A model generated the notes under the pieces. That model did not search any database. It saw nothing but the letters and a program-made list of their open reading frames with translations, and was not told the origin of the DNA. Made by a program: the position numbers and the translations under genes. DNA of 64,000 nt from Ascaris suum (Eukaryota > Nematoda > Chromadorea > Rhabditida > Ascarididae): assembly GCA_013433145.1 (NCBI GenBank), contig CM024184.1, positions 5,270,137-5,334,136 on the forward strand, in the 5' to 3' direction. Position 1 is the stretch's first letter. Each line of letters begins with the position of its first letter. Shown piece by piece: positions 27,246-39,182 of the stretch.

Positions 27246-27246
27246 G
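27245..27246 (+). other. Probable SL trans-splice acceptor of the DMAC2L-like gene
   Basis: GGGATTACAG ends at 27245 and the start codon is at 27247, leaving a one-base 5' leader. This spacing is typical of trans-spliced nematode messages and leaves no room for a conventional 5' UTR. Confidence 0.5.
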
Positions 27247-30200
27247 ATGAGATGGCGGCTGCTTCGATTACCTTTAACGATATCCATCGATCAGTATCGC
27301 CGTGTTTCAGGCGGCGTTGCAGCGTTTCGAATTTACAGTATTAGACGACGATTTGCGGAAATTTTTTCAAATAAGTTCGTTTTTCTTTCATTTTATTTAA
27401 GTTGTAATACTTTGTTCTATATAGTATATGCCTATTAAGTATGATTTTTGATACATATTTGAAAAAGAGTCGGGAAAATCTATAAAATTTCAACCCAGGC
27501 TCGAGTCTCTTAAAAGTATTTCGATCGTTGAGTTTGTAATTACCTTTGAGTATTCGCCTTTGAGTAGTTAAACTGTAATTAGCTCTTTTTGCTTTGTGAA
27601 TTTCATAAATTGGTTACATTAAATTTGCAATCGTTTTTTTTTGGGGGGGGGGGGGGCGGAATTTGTTAAAAGATGCGGGGTCATTTTATATTCCGTCTTA
27701 GTCGTTCAAATTTCAGGTGAATATTTAAATATTTGAGTATTTAAGCATTTAAGTATTTCTCCTCTATATATTCTAAGAGGAGAGATAAAATTGGATGTAA
27801 TTACTCAAGAAATTTTCAGATTCAGAGTGGACCGAGTGGAAATACTTGGACCAGATTTAGCGTGTTTGGAATGGCTCATGGAATGCGGATGTACTCAAGT
27901 GCGATTTTATCGCTATTCTCAATTGTTCTTCAAAAATATCAACGAAGATTTCGTATAAACTTCCAAAAAAAGTTCTGGAAATCTTTACATTTTTGTAAAA
28001 CCTTATGGGAAAAGATAATATATCGGGTGGTATATTAGTCGTATTGACTCTTCAAAAATGAAGTAATGTTTTAACGTGGATTTATATTTCTCATTTGTTT
28101 TAATTTGCTGCTCATATTGCTGTGATATATGAAAGTTCACATCTGCAGTGGTTTCGTTTCTAAGCAATTTGCGTCAGGATGTTTGATGCATCTAGAGGGG
28201 ATTAGGAAATGTACCTCACCTCGCACTTTGATGCACCAGAAATTCATTGAGTTCTGGATGCAGTCGGAAGGTATTGCATGGCTTTGACTGCAGTCATGTT
28301 TCCTGCGAGGATTCTTGCTCCTAATGTCCTGGTCTATCCTTACCTTTCATTCATTTGGCACGTGCCTCGCTTCCTTTGTGCTTTTAGAAATATCATGCCA
28401 TTTTATTGTTGTTAAAACTTTGTGATTGAAGTCGCATCCACCTCCCCAATTCATCGCCGACGGCCGCCCTCCCTCCTCATCTCCTCGACGGTCTTTCCTC
28501 TTCCTTTCCTCATCTTCGACGATATCTGAAATGAAAAACGGGTTGCAGGTTGCCAGGAAACAGGCATATTTACCTGTCTTCATATATTTCTCCCGTCTGC
28601 CTCCAAGTTTTTGCAAAAAAAAACCTTTATTTAAGGTGACAATGAGCGACGATACGCAAATAACGAGTATTTCTGAAATGCGGAAATATATAAAACGTTT
28701 CGGTTATGATGTATTTGATTTGGTTGGTTTCATTATTGCTACGTTTTTTTTTCGCTTTTATTTTTATTTTGCTTTCAAAAATTATAATTTCACCTATTAT
28801 TCAATTTTCTTTGAGAATATTTTTGATCATTGGATCGAATTTGATTGACTAATGGCGGTTTCATGAACTCTTTAGAGCTTCTATTTAAAGCTGCATTTCC
28901 AAGAAGTTTTGCATAGAGGAATTTTGCATAATGCGAAAGTTATAAAAGTTTTCAGGTGATGATCCCATATTGGAGTAGGATTTTTACCTATACTACTGGT
29001 CCTAAAAATAAACGATAAGGATTAATATTTGTACCCTGAGTTCCCTTTTCTTGAAGTTTATTAGAGTTTCAGCTAGAAGGTTGCATTCTATCGCAAGTGA
29101 ATGATATAATTTCTTCAAAGATTGTAAAATATGCTGTAATTTTATATAAGCTGTAAATTTTGGGTTTCGATCGTAAAAAATTTTGGAGTTTTCTAGAAGT
29201 AATTTAGCTAATTTCAGGTGTGGAGAAAAAAGGAAATTAAAAGGAAGGAGTTTTATGAAGGGTTGACTGCCGAAATTTCTCTTAAGTGTTATCGATTATG
29301 CAAATATCACTTCAACTAGATGAATGCATTTGCCTTTATAAATACGCCTTTCTTTGACGAAATATTTTTATGGATTTAAAACAATTGAATGAACTTAATT
29401 TTTTGTTTTTTCTTTCCATTTTTTATTCTTATGTTGAGGTTTTATCGTTATCTTATTGTCGTATGAATCTATCTCTAAAAGTTAGCACGTTCATCATGTT
29501 AGTAAACGATGAACACAGACGTCCACTCATCGGTGAAATCAAACCGTTGATGCACGGATTGTCGCGCTGTTGCTTTACCAGTTGAGCTATCAGAACGCCC
29601 GCTTGGTGAATAGTATTTTGTATAAGTGAGGAATTAATAGTTTCTTGAAAGGATCTAATAATTTTCTTGCAAAAAAAAAAGCCACTTTAATATGGAAATA
29701 AATGTGCTGATTTTTAGCCGGAATTCGATGATGATAAAATAAAAGAATTAAAGAAGGAATATTTCTCATCAAAAGTACCAAATGAAAGTGATATGGCGCA
29801 TGATAAACGCTGGTCGAACGCTCCAAGAACTTATATTGTTAAGGTTAGTCTTCTCATATATTCCGTGTTTTTGTTTATAGTTACTAACGTTTTTTGTTTC
29901 GGAATTACTGTTGTAACGTATTAACGGCCATTTTCAACATGTCTGATTTTTTTCTCTGCAAACGTTCAAATCTGCAGCCTTCGGTATCGCTGCAGTTGCA
30001 CAATCGGCCAATTGCCAGATGCATGCGTGGTTCATCACAGTCTCCCTTCCGGACTGGTTGTTTCATAGGTCAGACTTTATTCTGCTGACGAGGTATTCAT
30101 ACAAACAGCAGACAGGTTTATTACTTAGTTCGGAGGGGGGAGAGGAAGGTGGCACTGATGTTGCGAGAATTCTGAGCAGCTAATTACGTTGATTTTTGAA

Positions 30201-32070
30201 ACTAGAAAAATCAGGAACTGCTATGGAGGGGTTCTTATGTTATGCTCATAAAAGTTGATGTCTGCTGATTGCATCTTGCTTCCGATATTGTTTTATTGTT
30301 CACCCTTGACAGTTCATTACTGGGCTCTATTTATAGGCTGTTATAAACGCTTTTAATTATTGAAAAACTTCTGGACGATTTTTTGAATGTGCATCGGAAT
30401 AAAACTCAGAGATTACATTCCGTTGGATCCGCGAATTCTTTAGTTGCTTCCCTGTAGTCCTGGTACATCAGTATTGCCTATCGAGCGATGACTATGACGA
30501 ATAGACGATAAAAAGCGAGCACCTAATGCATCTGCATCCATTCGTTGTAGATACAGTTTCACCTCGAAGTAATCTTGTCTCCTTTAGAATTGCAATAAGG
30601 ATGTCCAAGTTCGTGAACGAATTGGCCAGCGTTTATTGATCTACCACTTAGCGTTGAGTTCTGCATTTTAATATAGCCGTGCGAATCGTTTTTTTTAAAA
30701 CCTCCACACTGTTGTTTATCATTTTTTTTCGCCATTCAGCAGAAACCAAGGGGATTTGTGGCAGTAGGACGCCGTCGTTCCGCGACGTATTGCCCGCCTC
30801 CCTTGGTATGTGTGCTAAACAGGGGATCAGGTTTCCGAAGGTAACTGACAACTGACCGCCTACGTATTTCCTTGAAGTAAAGGCCTCGAGTCCTTCAGTT
30901 TTTCACATTATGAGATAGGATGGCGGAATAGGGCGGAGGAGGAAGAGGTTCTTTGATTCGAGAGAAGTCTTGTCGGAAACCTTGAGAAAGATATATTCTA
31001 TTCAAAGCGGTATATTAGAGCTGTCGGCAAGTAAAAGTGATATAAGCGGGCGGCGTCACAATTCAGGTGGACGCTAGTGATTCAGCGGTGGCAGATCCAG
31101 GATTTGCCTACTTTCGCGAATGCCGTCAGTTGGATACACTTAAGTTGAATTTCTGTGATTATTTTGGTGATGAAGCTATTCGAGAGTTGGCACTTGGAAG
31201 ACCGGCTCGGACCTTAACAGATCTGGTTTGTTCATTTGCTCAAAGAAAATATTTTCGAGAGACCTAGGTAAATTGTGGAGGACGATTTTATAGGTTTTCT
31301 TGGATCGTAGGAGTTTACAAGTTTCATAATTGCAGCTGTAGAACTTCTTTTCTTAGGATTCTAATTTTTAATAGCGTCCTTTGCTTCCACTCGACTTGAT
31401 CGTCGGCTTTGTTCTGTTAGTAACATTGGGCTATTCTTTTCCTGCATATTGTTCACTGAGGCTCAAATGGATGATATGATATTATCGTAAGCGTGGCATA
31501 TAATTTCTAACCGCACCCAGTAACCTAGTTGGCTTATTTTTATGTATGAACCAGAAGAGGGTTGGAAAAAAATTTCAAGTGACGACCTGGTAGTGCCTAT
31601 GAACGAGAGGATAAGTAGGTCAAAACAGTAAGCCAACCGGGCAATCCAAGGCACTGAAAAAACTGGGAAATCGGAAAATCAAACCGTGATTCCGGTTTAT
31701 GCCAGTTATGAGTCAGGCATTATAAGTTCATAAACTATAGTCTTACATTGTCCCACTATTATCATAAACTCGTCCGTTTAAACTTTCGGATGGTTTTTTA
31801 CCACTGCTTTACCGCTGTATTAGTTAAACTCGGGAAATTAAGCAGAAATGACTAACGTTTGCTTTATTTAAGGAAATTGTATTAAATCCGGCAATCACCG
31901 ACGGTGCAGTCTATTGGTTGACAAGATTGAAGGCATTACGGCGTCTTCATTTTTACTTTTTACCGTACGTAAGCAATCGTCAAGGTATGCTAAGGCAACT
32001 TCGACTTGCATTACCGCGGTGTAGAGTGACGTTCCCTAAGGAAGATAAAATTGGCTATGGATATGAATAA
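27247..32070 (+). CDS. DMAC2L / ATP5S-like mitochondrial leucine-rich protein
   Basis: Exons 27247-27374, 27820-27898, 28636-28710, 29718-29843, 31067-31225 and 31873-32070 join in phase to 254 residues. The animal family (ATP5S, coupling factor B, now DMAC2-like) is a soluble mitochondrial protein with short leucine-rich repeats, linked to ATP synthase and to respiratory complex assembly. Matching landmarks are the Arg-rich presequence-like N-terminus (MRWRLLRLPLTIS), FSNKFRVDRVEILGPDLACL followed by EWLMECG (compare the family's VGPD..A.EWL..CG), VDASDSAV (compare IDATDSC), and repeats with LDTLKLNFCDYFGDEAI and ITDGAVYWLTRLKALRRLHF. At 254 residues it is somewhat longer than the roughly 200-215 of vertebrate forms. 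The gene lies tail-to-tail with the FtsH-ext gene. Residues 70-136 are less conserved but bridged by clean splice sites. Confidence 0.85.
29515..29597 (-). repeat. tRNA-like (SINE-type) element in DMAC2L intron 3
   Basis: Read on the minus strand it has a pol III A-box-like TAGCTCAACTGG (29578-29589) and a B-box-like GGTTTGATTTC (29535-29545) at tRNA-like spacing, with a D-arm GCTC..AAGC. The anticodon and T stems do not pair well, so it is not a functional tRNA by eye. The 3' part ATGAGTGGACGT resembles the element at 45437-45516. Confidence 0.45.
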
Positions 32071-32071
32071 A
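32066..32071 (+). terminator. AATAAA overlapping the DMAC2L-like stop codon
   Basis: The stop TAA at 32068-32070 sits inside an AATAAA hexamer. If used, the 3' UTR would be only about 15-25 nt. I see no clearly better signal immediately downstream. Confidence 0.35.
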
Positions 32072-35000
32072 ATATTCATATCTTTGCTTAGGCGCTAAGT
32101 TCTCTTGATCGAAAGTGAGTCGATGAACCGCCGAACTCCACTCAAGCGAATCGTTTGTTCGAAAGGAATGTTTCGAAAAATTTAACAAAAAATGTCTGAC
32201 GGTAATTTGGAAATGAATTTAATCACTAATAAATCTGTGGGCAGTTTTCCCCACTCATTGTCTCCTCCCCATTTGTTCACATTTTCACGTTATTGTTGCC
32301 AACGCAGATATTGATTGGTCTTTCATTCGATGGGTTACAATGCTTAAAAGTTGGAAATTCAAGTTTTTTGTTATTTAGTTGGTGATGATTCATAATTATT
32401 TACTTGCGGATTGTTTGTTAGTGGATTCATGCTTGATTACTTTATTATGTATCAAATTAGGTTTATTATATTATACGATAAATGTTTGGAGTTATATATC
32501 GTACGGGTTTTTAGTGTTTATTTACACCGACTTTTCAATGTCGTTTAAGAAATTTCCGAAAGGGAGGGGTGAGGGGAGGGGCACATTTCTAGAAGGAGGC
32601 ACAACTTCAACCGTTTAAACTAAGTAAACAAGGTTAGAGCGGGTTTGGGGGGGAGGGGGAGTGGAACTTGAAATAAAAATAAATGAAAGAGAGGTTCCAT
32701 GCCTATTAGGCGGAAATTATAAAGATATTCTCAGCTAGAAGCATTAATGAAGCCGTTGCTTCTCCGATTCCTTCCTTTCCCCTCGAATCAACCTTCTTGC
32801 ACAAAGTTGCTACTCACTCGATAGACGTATTCACCTATTATTCTATTGTTTATTTCAATAATGTCTTGACTAATCTTTTTTTTAATGGAACTGGAGGTTA
32901 GGAATATATGATGGATGAGATATGAGGTGTTTAGATGCTAGGTATTTTATAATTTTTGTCTTATTACCGCTCAATGTTTGAGGATATGAAGGAGTCTATC
33001 GTCGATCTATGATCGATTATTTTCGAATACTTGAAAGTGATTTCACATCCGTATATGTCTTTGTCTGTTTGTTTTAGCGTGAAATATGCAGTGGATCCGT
33101 GATATCCGACGATTTGAGGCTAGAAAGAACGGTTAATATTTCTTAAATTCCACAGGTTTTTTTGCCATAATTACCGCAACCGATTTTGGCTAGGTGCCAG
33201 GCGATCAATTTATGTTGAATGTTAGTATATCACTATTTGCTAGGCCACTTTACATATTAATTCTCAGTAGAATTCGGTGTTGTTAGGCCGATTTATAGGT
33301 GAAAGCTTGAGCGCTTGAAGGGCGCCTAGTTGCCGAGTGCTTCTAATGAGGAATAAAATATGCTCCGATCTCGAGACAACTGACCGGAAGTATAGCCGTA
33401 ATCAAGCTATGAATTGAATGTTTTGCAGAAATTGTTGACGTCAGCCTCCTCCTGATAAACACTAGTCGGTCAGCTGTTCCATAATCAGCCGGCTGTCAAT
33501 AGCTTTATCAATGATAACATTTTAACAACTCCATCATATCTAAAAACAACATCCATTATAGCATTAATTTTTTTTTTTGCTGTTCGCAAAATTTTGTTGT
33601 TCAATAATTTCTTAATAAACTCAATCGAGAGTTGTACATCCACAAAATCCACTGAGACAAGCATCCCCTCTTCTATAATATGGAAAGCGTGATTTTTTGA
33701 TGTATCGATGATTTATTAGAACTTGCTGCATCCACATATTTTATGACCGTCACACGGATCCTCCGCCCGTATAATCGATCCGGCGCTCATGTCCTGAACC
33801 TAGCGGTCACTATAATAATGCCGAATGCTATTTATTTCATTATCATAAAGTTCTAGTTTCACACATGCTTGAAGTTTATCATATGGGTTTTCCCATTGAA
33901 ACTCTGAGGGAAATGTCGGAATTAGTAAGAATAGGTTGTCGGGGAGTGTTACAAACCTGGCAGGTAATTTGTTTTAAAAGCGAAGCAAAGATGTCAGGTA
34001 TATCGACCACCTGACGATACCTGAACATCTCATGGTGACGTTTTTCCATGTCAAGATTGTTGAGAGCAGAATTCCTAGAAGGTGTTTGATGCAGACAGGA
34101 GATAAGTTTTCATTTAGAATGCAAATTGACTTTCGATCCTGCTTCAAGGAGAGACCGCCGAAAGGGCATCGACCGGAAAATACCTTCATCATCTTCGCCA
34201 CTTGAGCCCGCAAATCTCCTCCTTTATTGATTGGCTCTCTACGAACTGTCTTTGCTACTGATTTTAATTAAACCAGGGCTGCGGTTTTATTTTACCCGAA
34301 ACAAGTTTCATGCTCCAAAGCACTATCTCCAAATCGTTCATATTCATTTTCTTTAGTTCTCCGAAACCGCTAGGCAATCAACCGGAATTCGGTAGATCCA
34401 AATGGGTAGGGGGAAGTACGGATACGTGTGCGATGATAATACAACAACTACAGGATATCCGGCAGGTGTTGATTAAACTATACCATAACTGACTCATTCA
34501 TGCACTCTCAATAAAATATTCATTTGTTCCTCGAAAAGATGTTTCATTGGGGACACTCACTGTCGATTTTCATCAAAGGTATGTCGAGTCGGTTTTGCGC
34601 ATTTGTCGACGTACTCCCTTGACGACATGGGCGCCAAAGAAATAGCAGTGCAGGTATTTCATATGAAGGTGTTCTTTACCTGCATATTACGATGGCAGTG
34701 TAATCCTCATAAATCCACGCCGAAACGTCAAACATGAAAATTTAGAAGGCTAATAAAAAGTAGACCTTGTTCTTATGCTTTACGCTGACAAATAGAATAT
34801 AAAAATTTCACGAGAAATATTCATATATTCAAGAATTTCTTAAAAAGAAATTAATAATGATTGTGTTAAATGATGATTAAAAGTTCAGAAAGAGCGTTGA
34901 TAACATTCCTTCCCGAGATTCTCACAATTCTTTGTTCTTCGACAACGTTGACGATCACCTCTGGTGAGGTAGTCACCTACTCAACCAATAAATTTAGGCT

Positions 35001-35737
35001 CTTCTCTCTCTCATCCTTCTTTATTACTCTATAGTCTATCTGCACAAAGAATGTAAGTGATTAAATAAAGCAAAACAAAACATATTGCATACGATTCGAA
35101 ATCGATGTGAACAACGATGAACGACAATATAATAGTGAAACTAAAGATCCCTGGAATAGATAAACGGCTTCAACCTATCAACCTGTTCACTCGAGACGTC
35201 CTCTGATTTATCACTGATTAAATGATCCTGTCGAAGACCAGATCAGGATATTACCTGCTACAACAATGCCTGCCCCCAACCCTCCCCCAATTTCTTTCCC
35301 GGCGTATTTGCACCACCTACAAGTTCGAAACTCAAACGGTTAAAAAGTAACAAAGAAGACGTATTTGTACAGTTACTGCTAAAAGTATAAAAATTACTTA
35401 ACACTAGCATCTTTCACATCGTAATCCATATAACACAACAATCTAGTCGAACAATAAAAACACTCACTAAGAAACAAGTCTAACCCATAGTGTCTTAACG
35501 CAGACGATAGCACGTAGTGAGCAATAATATTAATTGTTCTATTTCAAAACAATACAATACAAACAAGGGTTACCATATAAAAGCCTATAACCCCCCCCCC
35601 TTAACATCCTACTGCATAAAGATACAACGACAACCTTACCGATCGGCGCTTTTGTCACGATTTATGAAAACATTCTGTAATGGATTTAGCGTCGCTATGA
35701 ACAGACACACATATATATTCAAGCAACAGCAATTGTA
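32072..35737. other. Convergent intergenic region; no AAA+ exons visible
   Basis: I searched this stretch on the minus strand for Walker A (GPPGxGKT), DEIDA and HExxH-type coding to continue the FtsH-ext gene and found none. The plus-strand composition changes from G/T-rich to A/C-rich at roughly 33.9 kb. A candidate 35-nt microexon (minus, about 35641-35675, acceptor CATTACAG, donor GTAAGG) would only add a stop when joined in phase to the upstream exon. Confidence 0.5.
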
Positions 35738-38700
35738 TCAGCCACCTTTCGCCTTTTTTTGGGCAATTCTTGCCGCTATCAAACGACTGTATTGACTCGC
35801 TAGGAAGGCGAGGATCGCAAGACCAATCAATAGCTCCACCAATCTGAAGAAACTATTTGTGACATCATGCACGATGAAGCAATATAAAAATGACGTTGTG
35901 CAAGAATCGATCCTATAGCGGTATGATGGGATCATACCTCAGCAGAGTTGAGTGTTTTCCAACAATAGAGACCGCCATCCGTCCTCCTTTGGCAGGTCGT
36001 TCTCCATCTCTGAGCCCCTTGCATATGTAACCAACAGGAAAACAATCGAGTTAAATCTCCACGCGACCACAAAATTTAACCGGCCAGTTTCCTATATAAA
36101 ACCTTATCCAACCTTCGTTGATTTCAAATTTTGGGGGACGAAATCAGCAAAATGGGCAACCTCTTTGAATGTATGGTCAGTGGTCACCACTGGTCATCAT
36201 CATTGGAGTATGTGGCAGAGATCGTACGACAAAAAGCACGCTGAAAGAAACACATTGCAATTTTGGTTTTTGATGCAACTTTTTAAATCACTATAAAGTC
36301 TTTTCTTTACAATCATTTTCATACCCTCTTACAATTATATGGATCAATAATTGTTGGAGTGTTACGAGGATTAAATATTCAGAACTCAATCGAGGGTGTG
36401 AGGGATCGACGAATGTGCGTTCAACGTTAGTGCTATGGATAAACCCTTCAAAAGTGGAAACTCTTTCAAGATTACAGCCTGAAGTTAATAGCGTACCTGA
36501 AAATATATGCGCAGGTAACTCTCAACGCAATTTGGTAATATTTTTACCAACCGCATTCGGGTATACACCACAAGTAAAGGTTATAAACTACTAATTGCAG
36601 CTGAAATTTAAAAATTGGAAGGAGGAGACGCTAGATAACCAGACAGCAGAATGCCCCACATAGCCAACATCATCCACAGATATTTCCAAACGATATTATT
36701 AAAAGAGCTTACTTAAGAGAGGTGAAGCCGAAATAATCTTCGATTTGGACTCCATTCCTCAACGGTATGCCGAGCTCCTTCTCTCTAGCTCTGACCTCAG
36801 CACGAAAATGCTCCACCGGTCGATCTTCTCTTCTATCGTATTTTATAACCACTATTAAATGGTTTGCCTGAGAGAAAATATTCGGCAGATGGATAATAAA
36901 CTCATTTTCCATATTAGCAACATTTAGCTTGAAAAAAGGGATGTAAAACAACCTATTGAGTATTCGAAGCCTAAAAATCGGAAGAGCCGGAAATTCAAGA
37001 CCCCGACCTGAGGAGGCCAACACTATCTACGATCGCCTTTGATATTTAGACTTCTGAACCAATCCGACTTCAAATGAAATCTTTTTCAGAGTCAACATTT
37101 CAAAAATTATCGTTTATGCGTAACAAGAATGGGTCGAAAGAGCATAAAGTTTTTACTCCACCTAAAGCAAATCAAACCCGAATACTACTAATAAAAATAG
37201 ATATCTCCTTAATTAACTAGATGCAAATACTAAAAAGGCAATGGAAACTTACCGGTTTCCCATTGATAATTGCACCATCGTGTAGCCACGCAACAGCTCT
37301 ACCTTGATTTGGAAAATGGACTATCCGCTTTACCTGTAAAAGAATATGCATCATATAGCACCGATAATCTTATCAATGATAAGCTTAGAAAAAAATTTTT
37401 CATTCTTCCGGTATGCGTGCCTTATGATTGTACCGACTGGTGACGGAATTGCCCTATATCTCCACTTAACAGATTTGATTATCAATCCAATTTTCATTGA
37501 TTTCCAAAGAAAGAAAACAGCTTCAAGCTCTGAAGTTCTTTTATAACGATTTAATAATAAAGTCGAAACAAAGAAATACAACTCCGGAAATTTAATACTT
37601 GCTCTAGACTATTGAAGGAAAAAAAAATTTCTTACTAGTATCGAAAATCCTACCGAGATGGAACTTTATCGCCTTAATTCAGGTCGCGCCTAAAAATCTT
37701 TGACGAACCTCTCCTGAAGGGATATATGTCTTCAAGAATTCATCCATCTCGATTGGTGTTGCGTTCAAATCAGAGCTGATATTTGAGAATTGATTTGTGA
37801 AGAATGGTTTGAGTGCAAAATACGAGACAACGAAAGTGCATCCACCAACGACCAACATATAAATACGTAAACGACGCACTGAAAATAAATATCGCATCTG
37901 TATCGTCGGATATCAAAGATAAACGTTTCCAACATTTATTTACTAAAGGTTCCGATAGTAATCAACAAAGCAATGGTACTCCTATCGGAAACTCGGTACG
38001 GATCCGGTTCTATGAGCCGTTCTACGGCCAACATCGATCCGGTTTTGCTGCTAGTCGTAATCGTATTTAATCCATATCTAATATCTTCGAGATTTTCTGA
38101 ACTTTGAAGGCTTAATCTTACGTAATTCATCAAGCCATTTTAAACATTCCCACATTTTTTAAATACGAGCAATTTATCTAAAAGTTTCCTGAATTCACCG
38201 TATCACTTCCGCTTACTTAAATTTGGATCGTTGAATGGCGATCTCGGCTGAGGGGATTCTTCTTTGTCTTCTTCACTCTCCGCCTCGCTTTCAACACTTT
38301 TCGATGGCGCGTTGCCTTGCGAACTTTTCACTCGGATATCACTTACACCTGCAATAGAGACTCACCTGTCGGATAGAACTTTGCCATTCGACTTCCGCTT
38401 CAAAAATTTACGCCCCAAATTGTATTTCTTTATGATACGAAAAAAAAAGGATACTCAATCGGTTCAAAGTTCAATACACCGATTTCAAACGAACAATATA
38501 ATATCGAGCAATGCAACACGTAGATATAAAGGAAGATACCAAACGCATTAATATTCCTCATTCTCTGTGAGTGATGAAATTAGCTCAGCTTAATGTTAAA
38601 CGTTTCAAAATGATATACACAGAAAAGCGCAAACACTGAGCTGATACGACAATTGCACCTCGGACAATTGCGCCTCCAAGATATCAACATATAACAAAAA

Positions 38701-39149
38701 TGAAAAAGTTTTAAAACGTTAATTAATATTAAAATGATAAGTCTAAAGTTTTGAAGTACTTTAGACCTAGATGGTGAACTGGCTTGAGCTTCGAATTAAT
38801 AGTGATTTAGTGGAAAGCACAATTATCCAAGACGCTTTCTATCCTGAACTGATGACCACCAGTTACTGATAGATCTAAATATCCGTTGATCAACTACCCG
38901 ATACAGTGGCGTTCCTTTCCGATAGTCCATCTCCTTCCGCCCTCAATTACCTCTCAAGTTAACCATACTATCAAGCAAAATAACTCAGAAGTAATAAAAA
39001 AAGATAAGATCAAAGATCATACTCGATGAATGCAGACATGAAGCGGGTTGAAATCGTTGAGGAAAAGATATAAAGAAATGAGAACGATTCAGCAAAACAG
39101 TGTTCAATCGACGATAAACCAAAAAAATCACTGATCTGCTTATCTTCAT
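35738..39149 (-). CDS. Paraplegin/m-AAA-type FtsH-extracellular domain protein lacking AAA+ and protease
   Basis: Minus-strand exons, 5' to 3': 39149-39023, 38453-38366, 38341-38217, 37878-37709, 37333-37253, 36927-36713 and 35843-35738; 303 residues. Residues 1-42 are Arg-rich, hydrophobic and almost free of acidic residues (MKISRSVIFLVYRRLNTVLL..), a mitochondrial targeting signal. An acidic/basic linker follows, then TM1 (about 119-140, IYMLVVGGCTFVVSYFALKP). The intermembrane-space domain has EFLKTYIPSGE/VKRIVHFPNQG/WLHDGAIINGKP/LNVANM/RAREKELGIP, which aligns by eye with the paraplegin order GEVQRV..VYLHPGAVVFGRP..VANI..AAEDELNI. TM2 is LVELLIGLAILAFLASQYS. A stop follows KKAKGG. Intact paraplegins continue into AAA+ and M41 domains; none is seen downstream. 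An insertion of about 28 residues follows LNVANM. Exon 2-3 boundaries (7-nt alternative acceptor) are the least certain part. It may be a truncated paralogue, a pseudogene, or a stand-alone partner subunit. Confidence 0.65.
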
Positions 39150-39176
39150 TTTCACACAATCGGCGTTCTCAACATA

Positions 39177-39182
39177 CCTGAA
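39177..39182 (-). other. Probable SL trans-splice acceptor of the FtsH-ext gene
   Basis: On the minus strand ATTAGTTTCAG precedes position 39177, 28 nt before the ATG at 39149. No upstream exon is required. Confidence 0.45.

Noticed and set aside
35641..35675. Minus-strand microexon as a continuation of the FtsH-ext gene
   Set aside because: Joined in phase it introduces a stop after six codons, so it does not restore an AAA+ domain.
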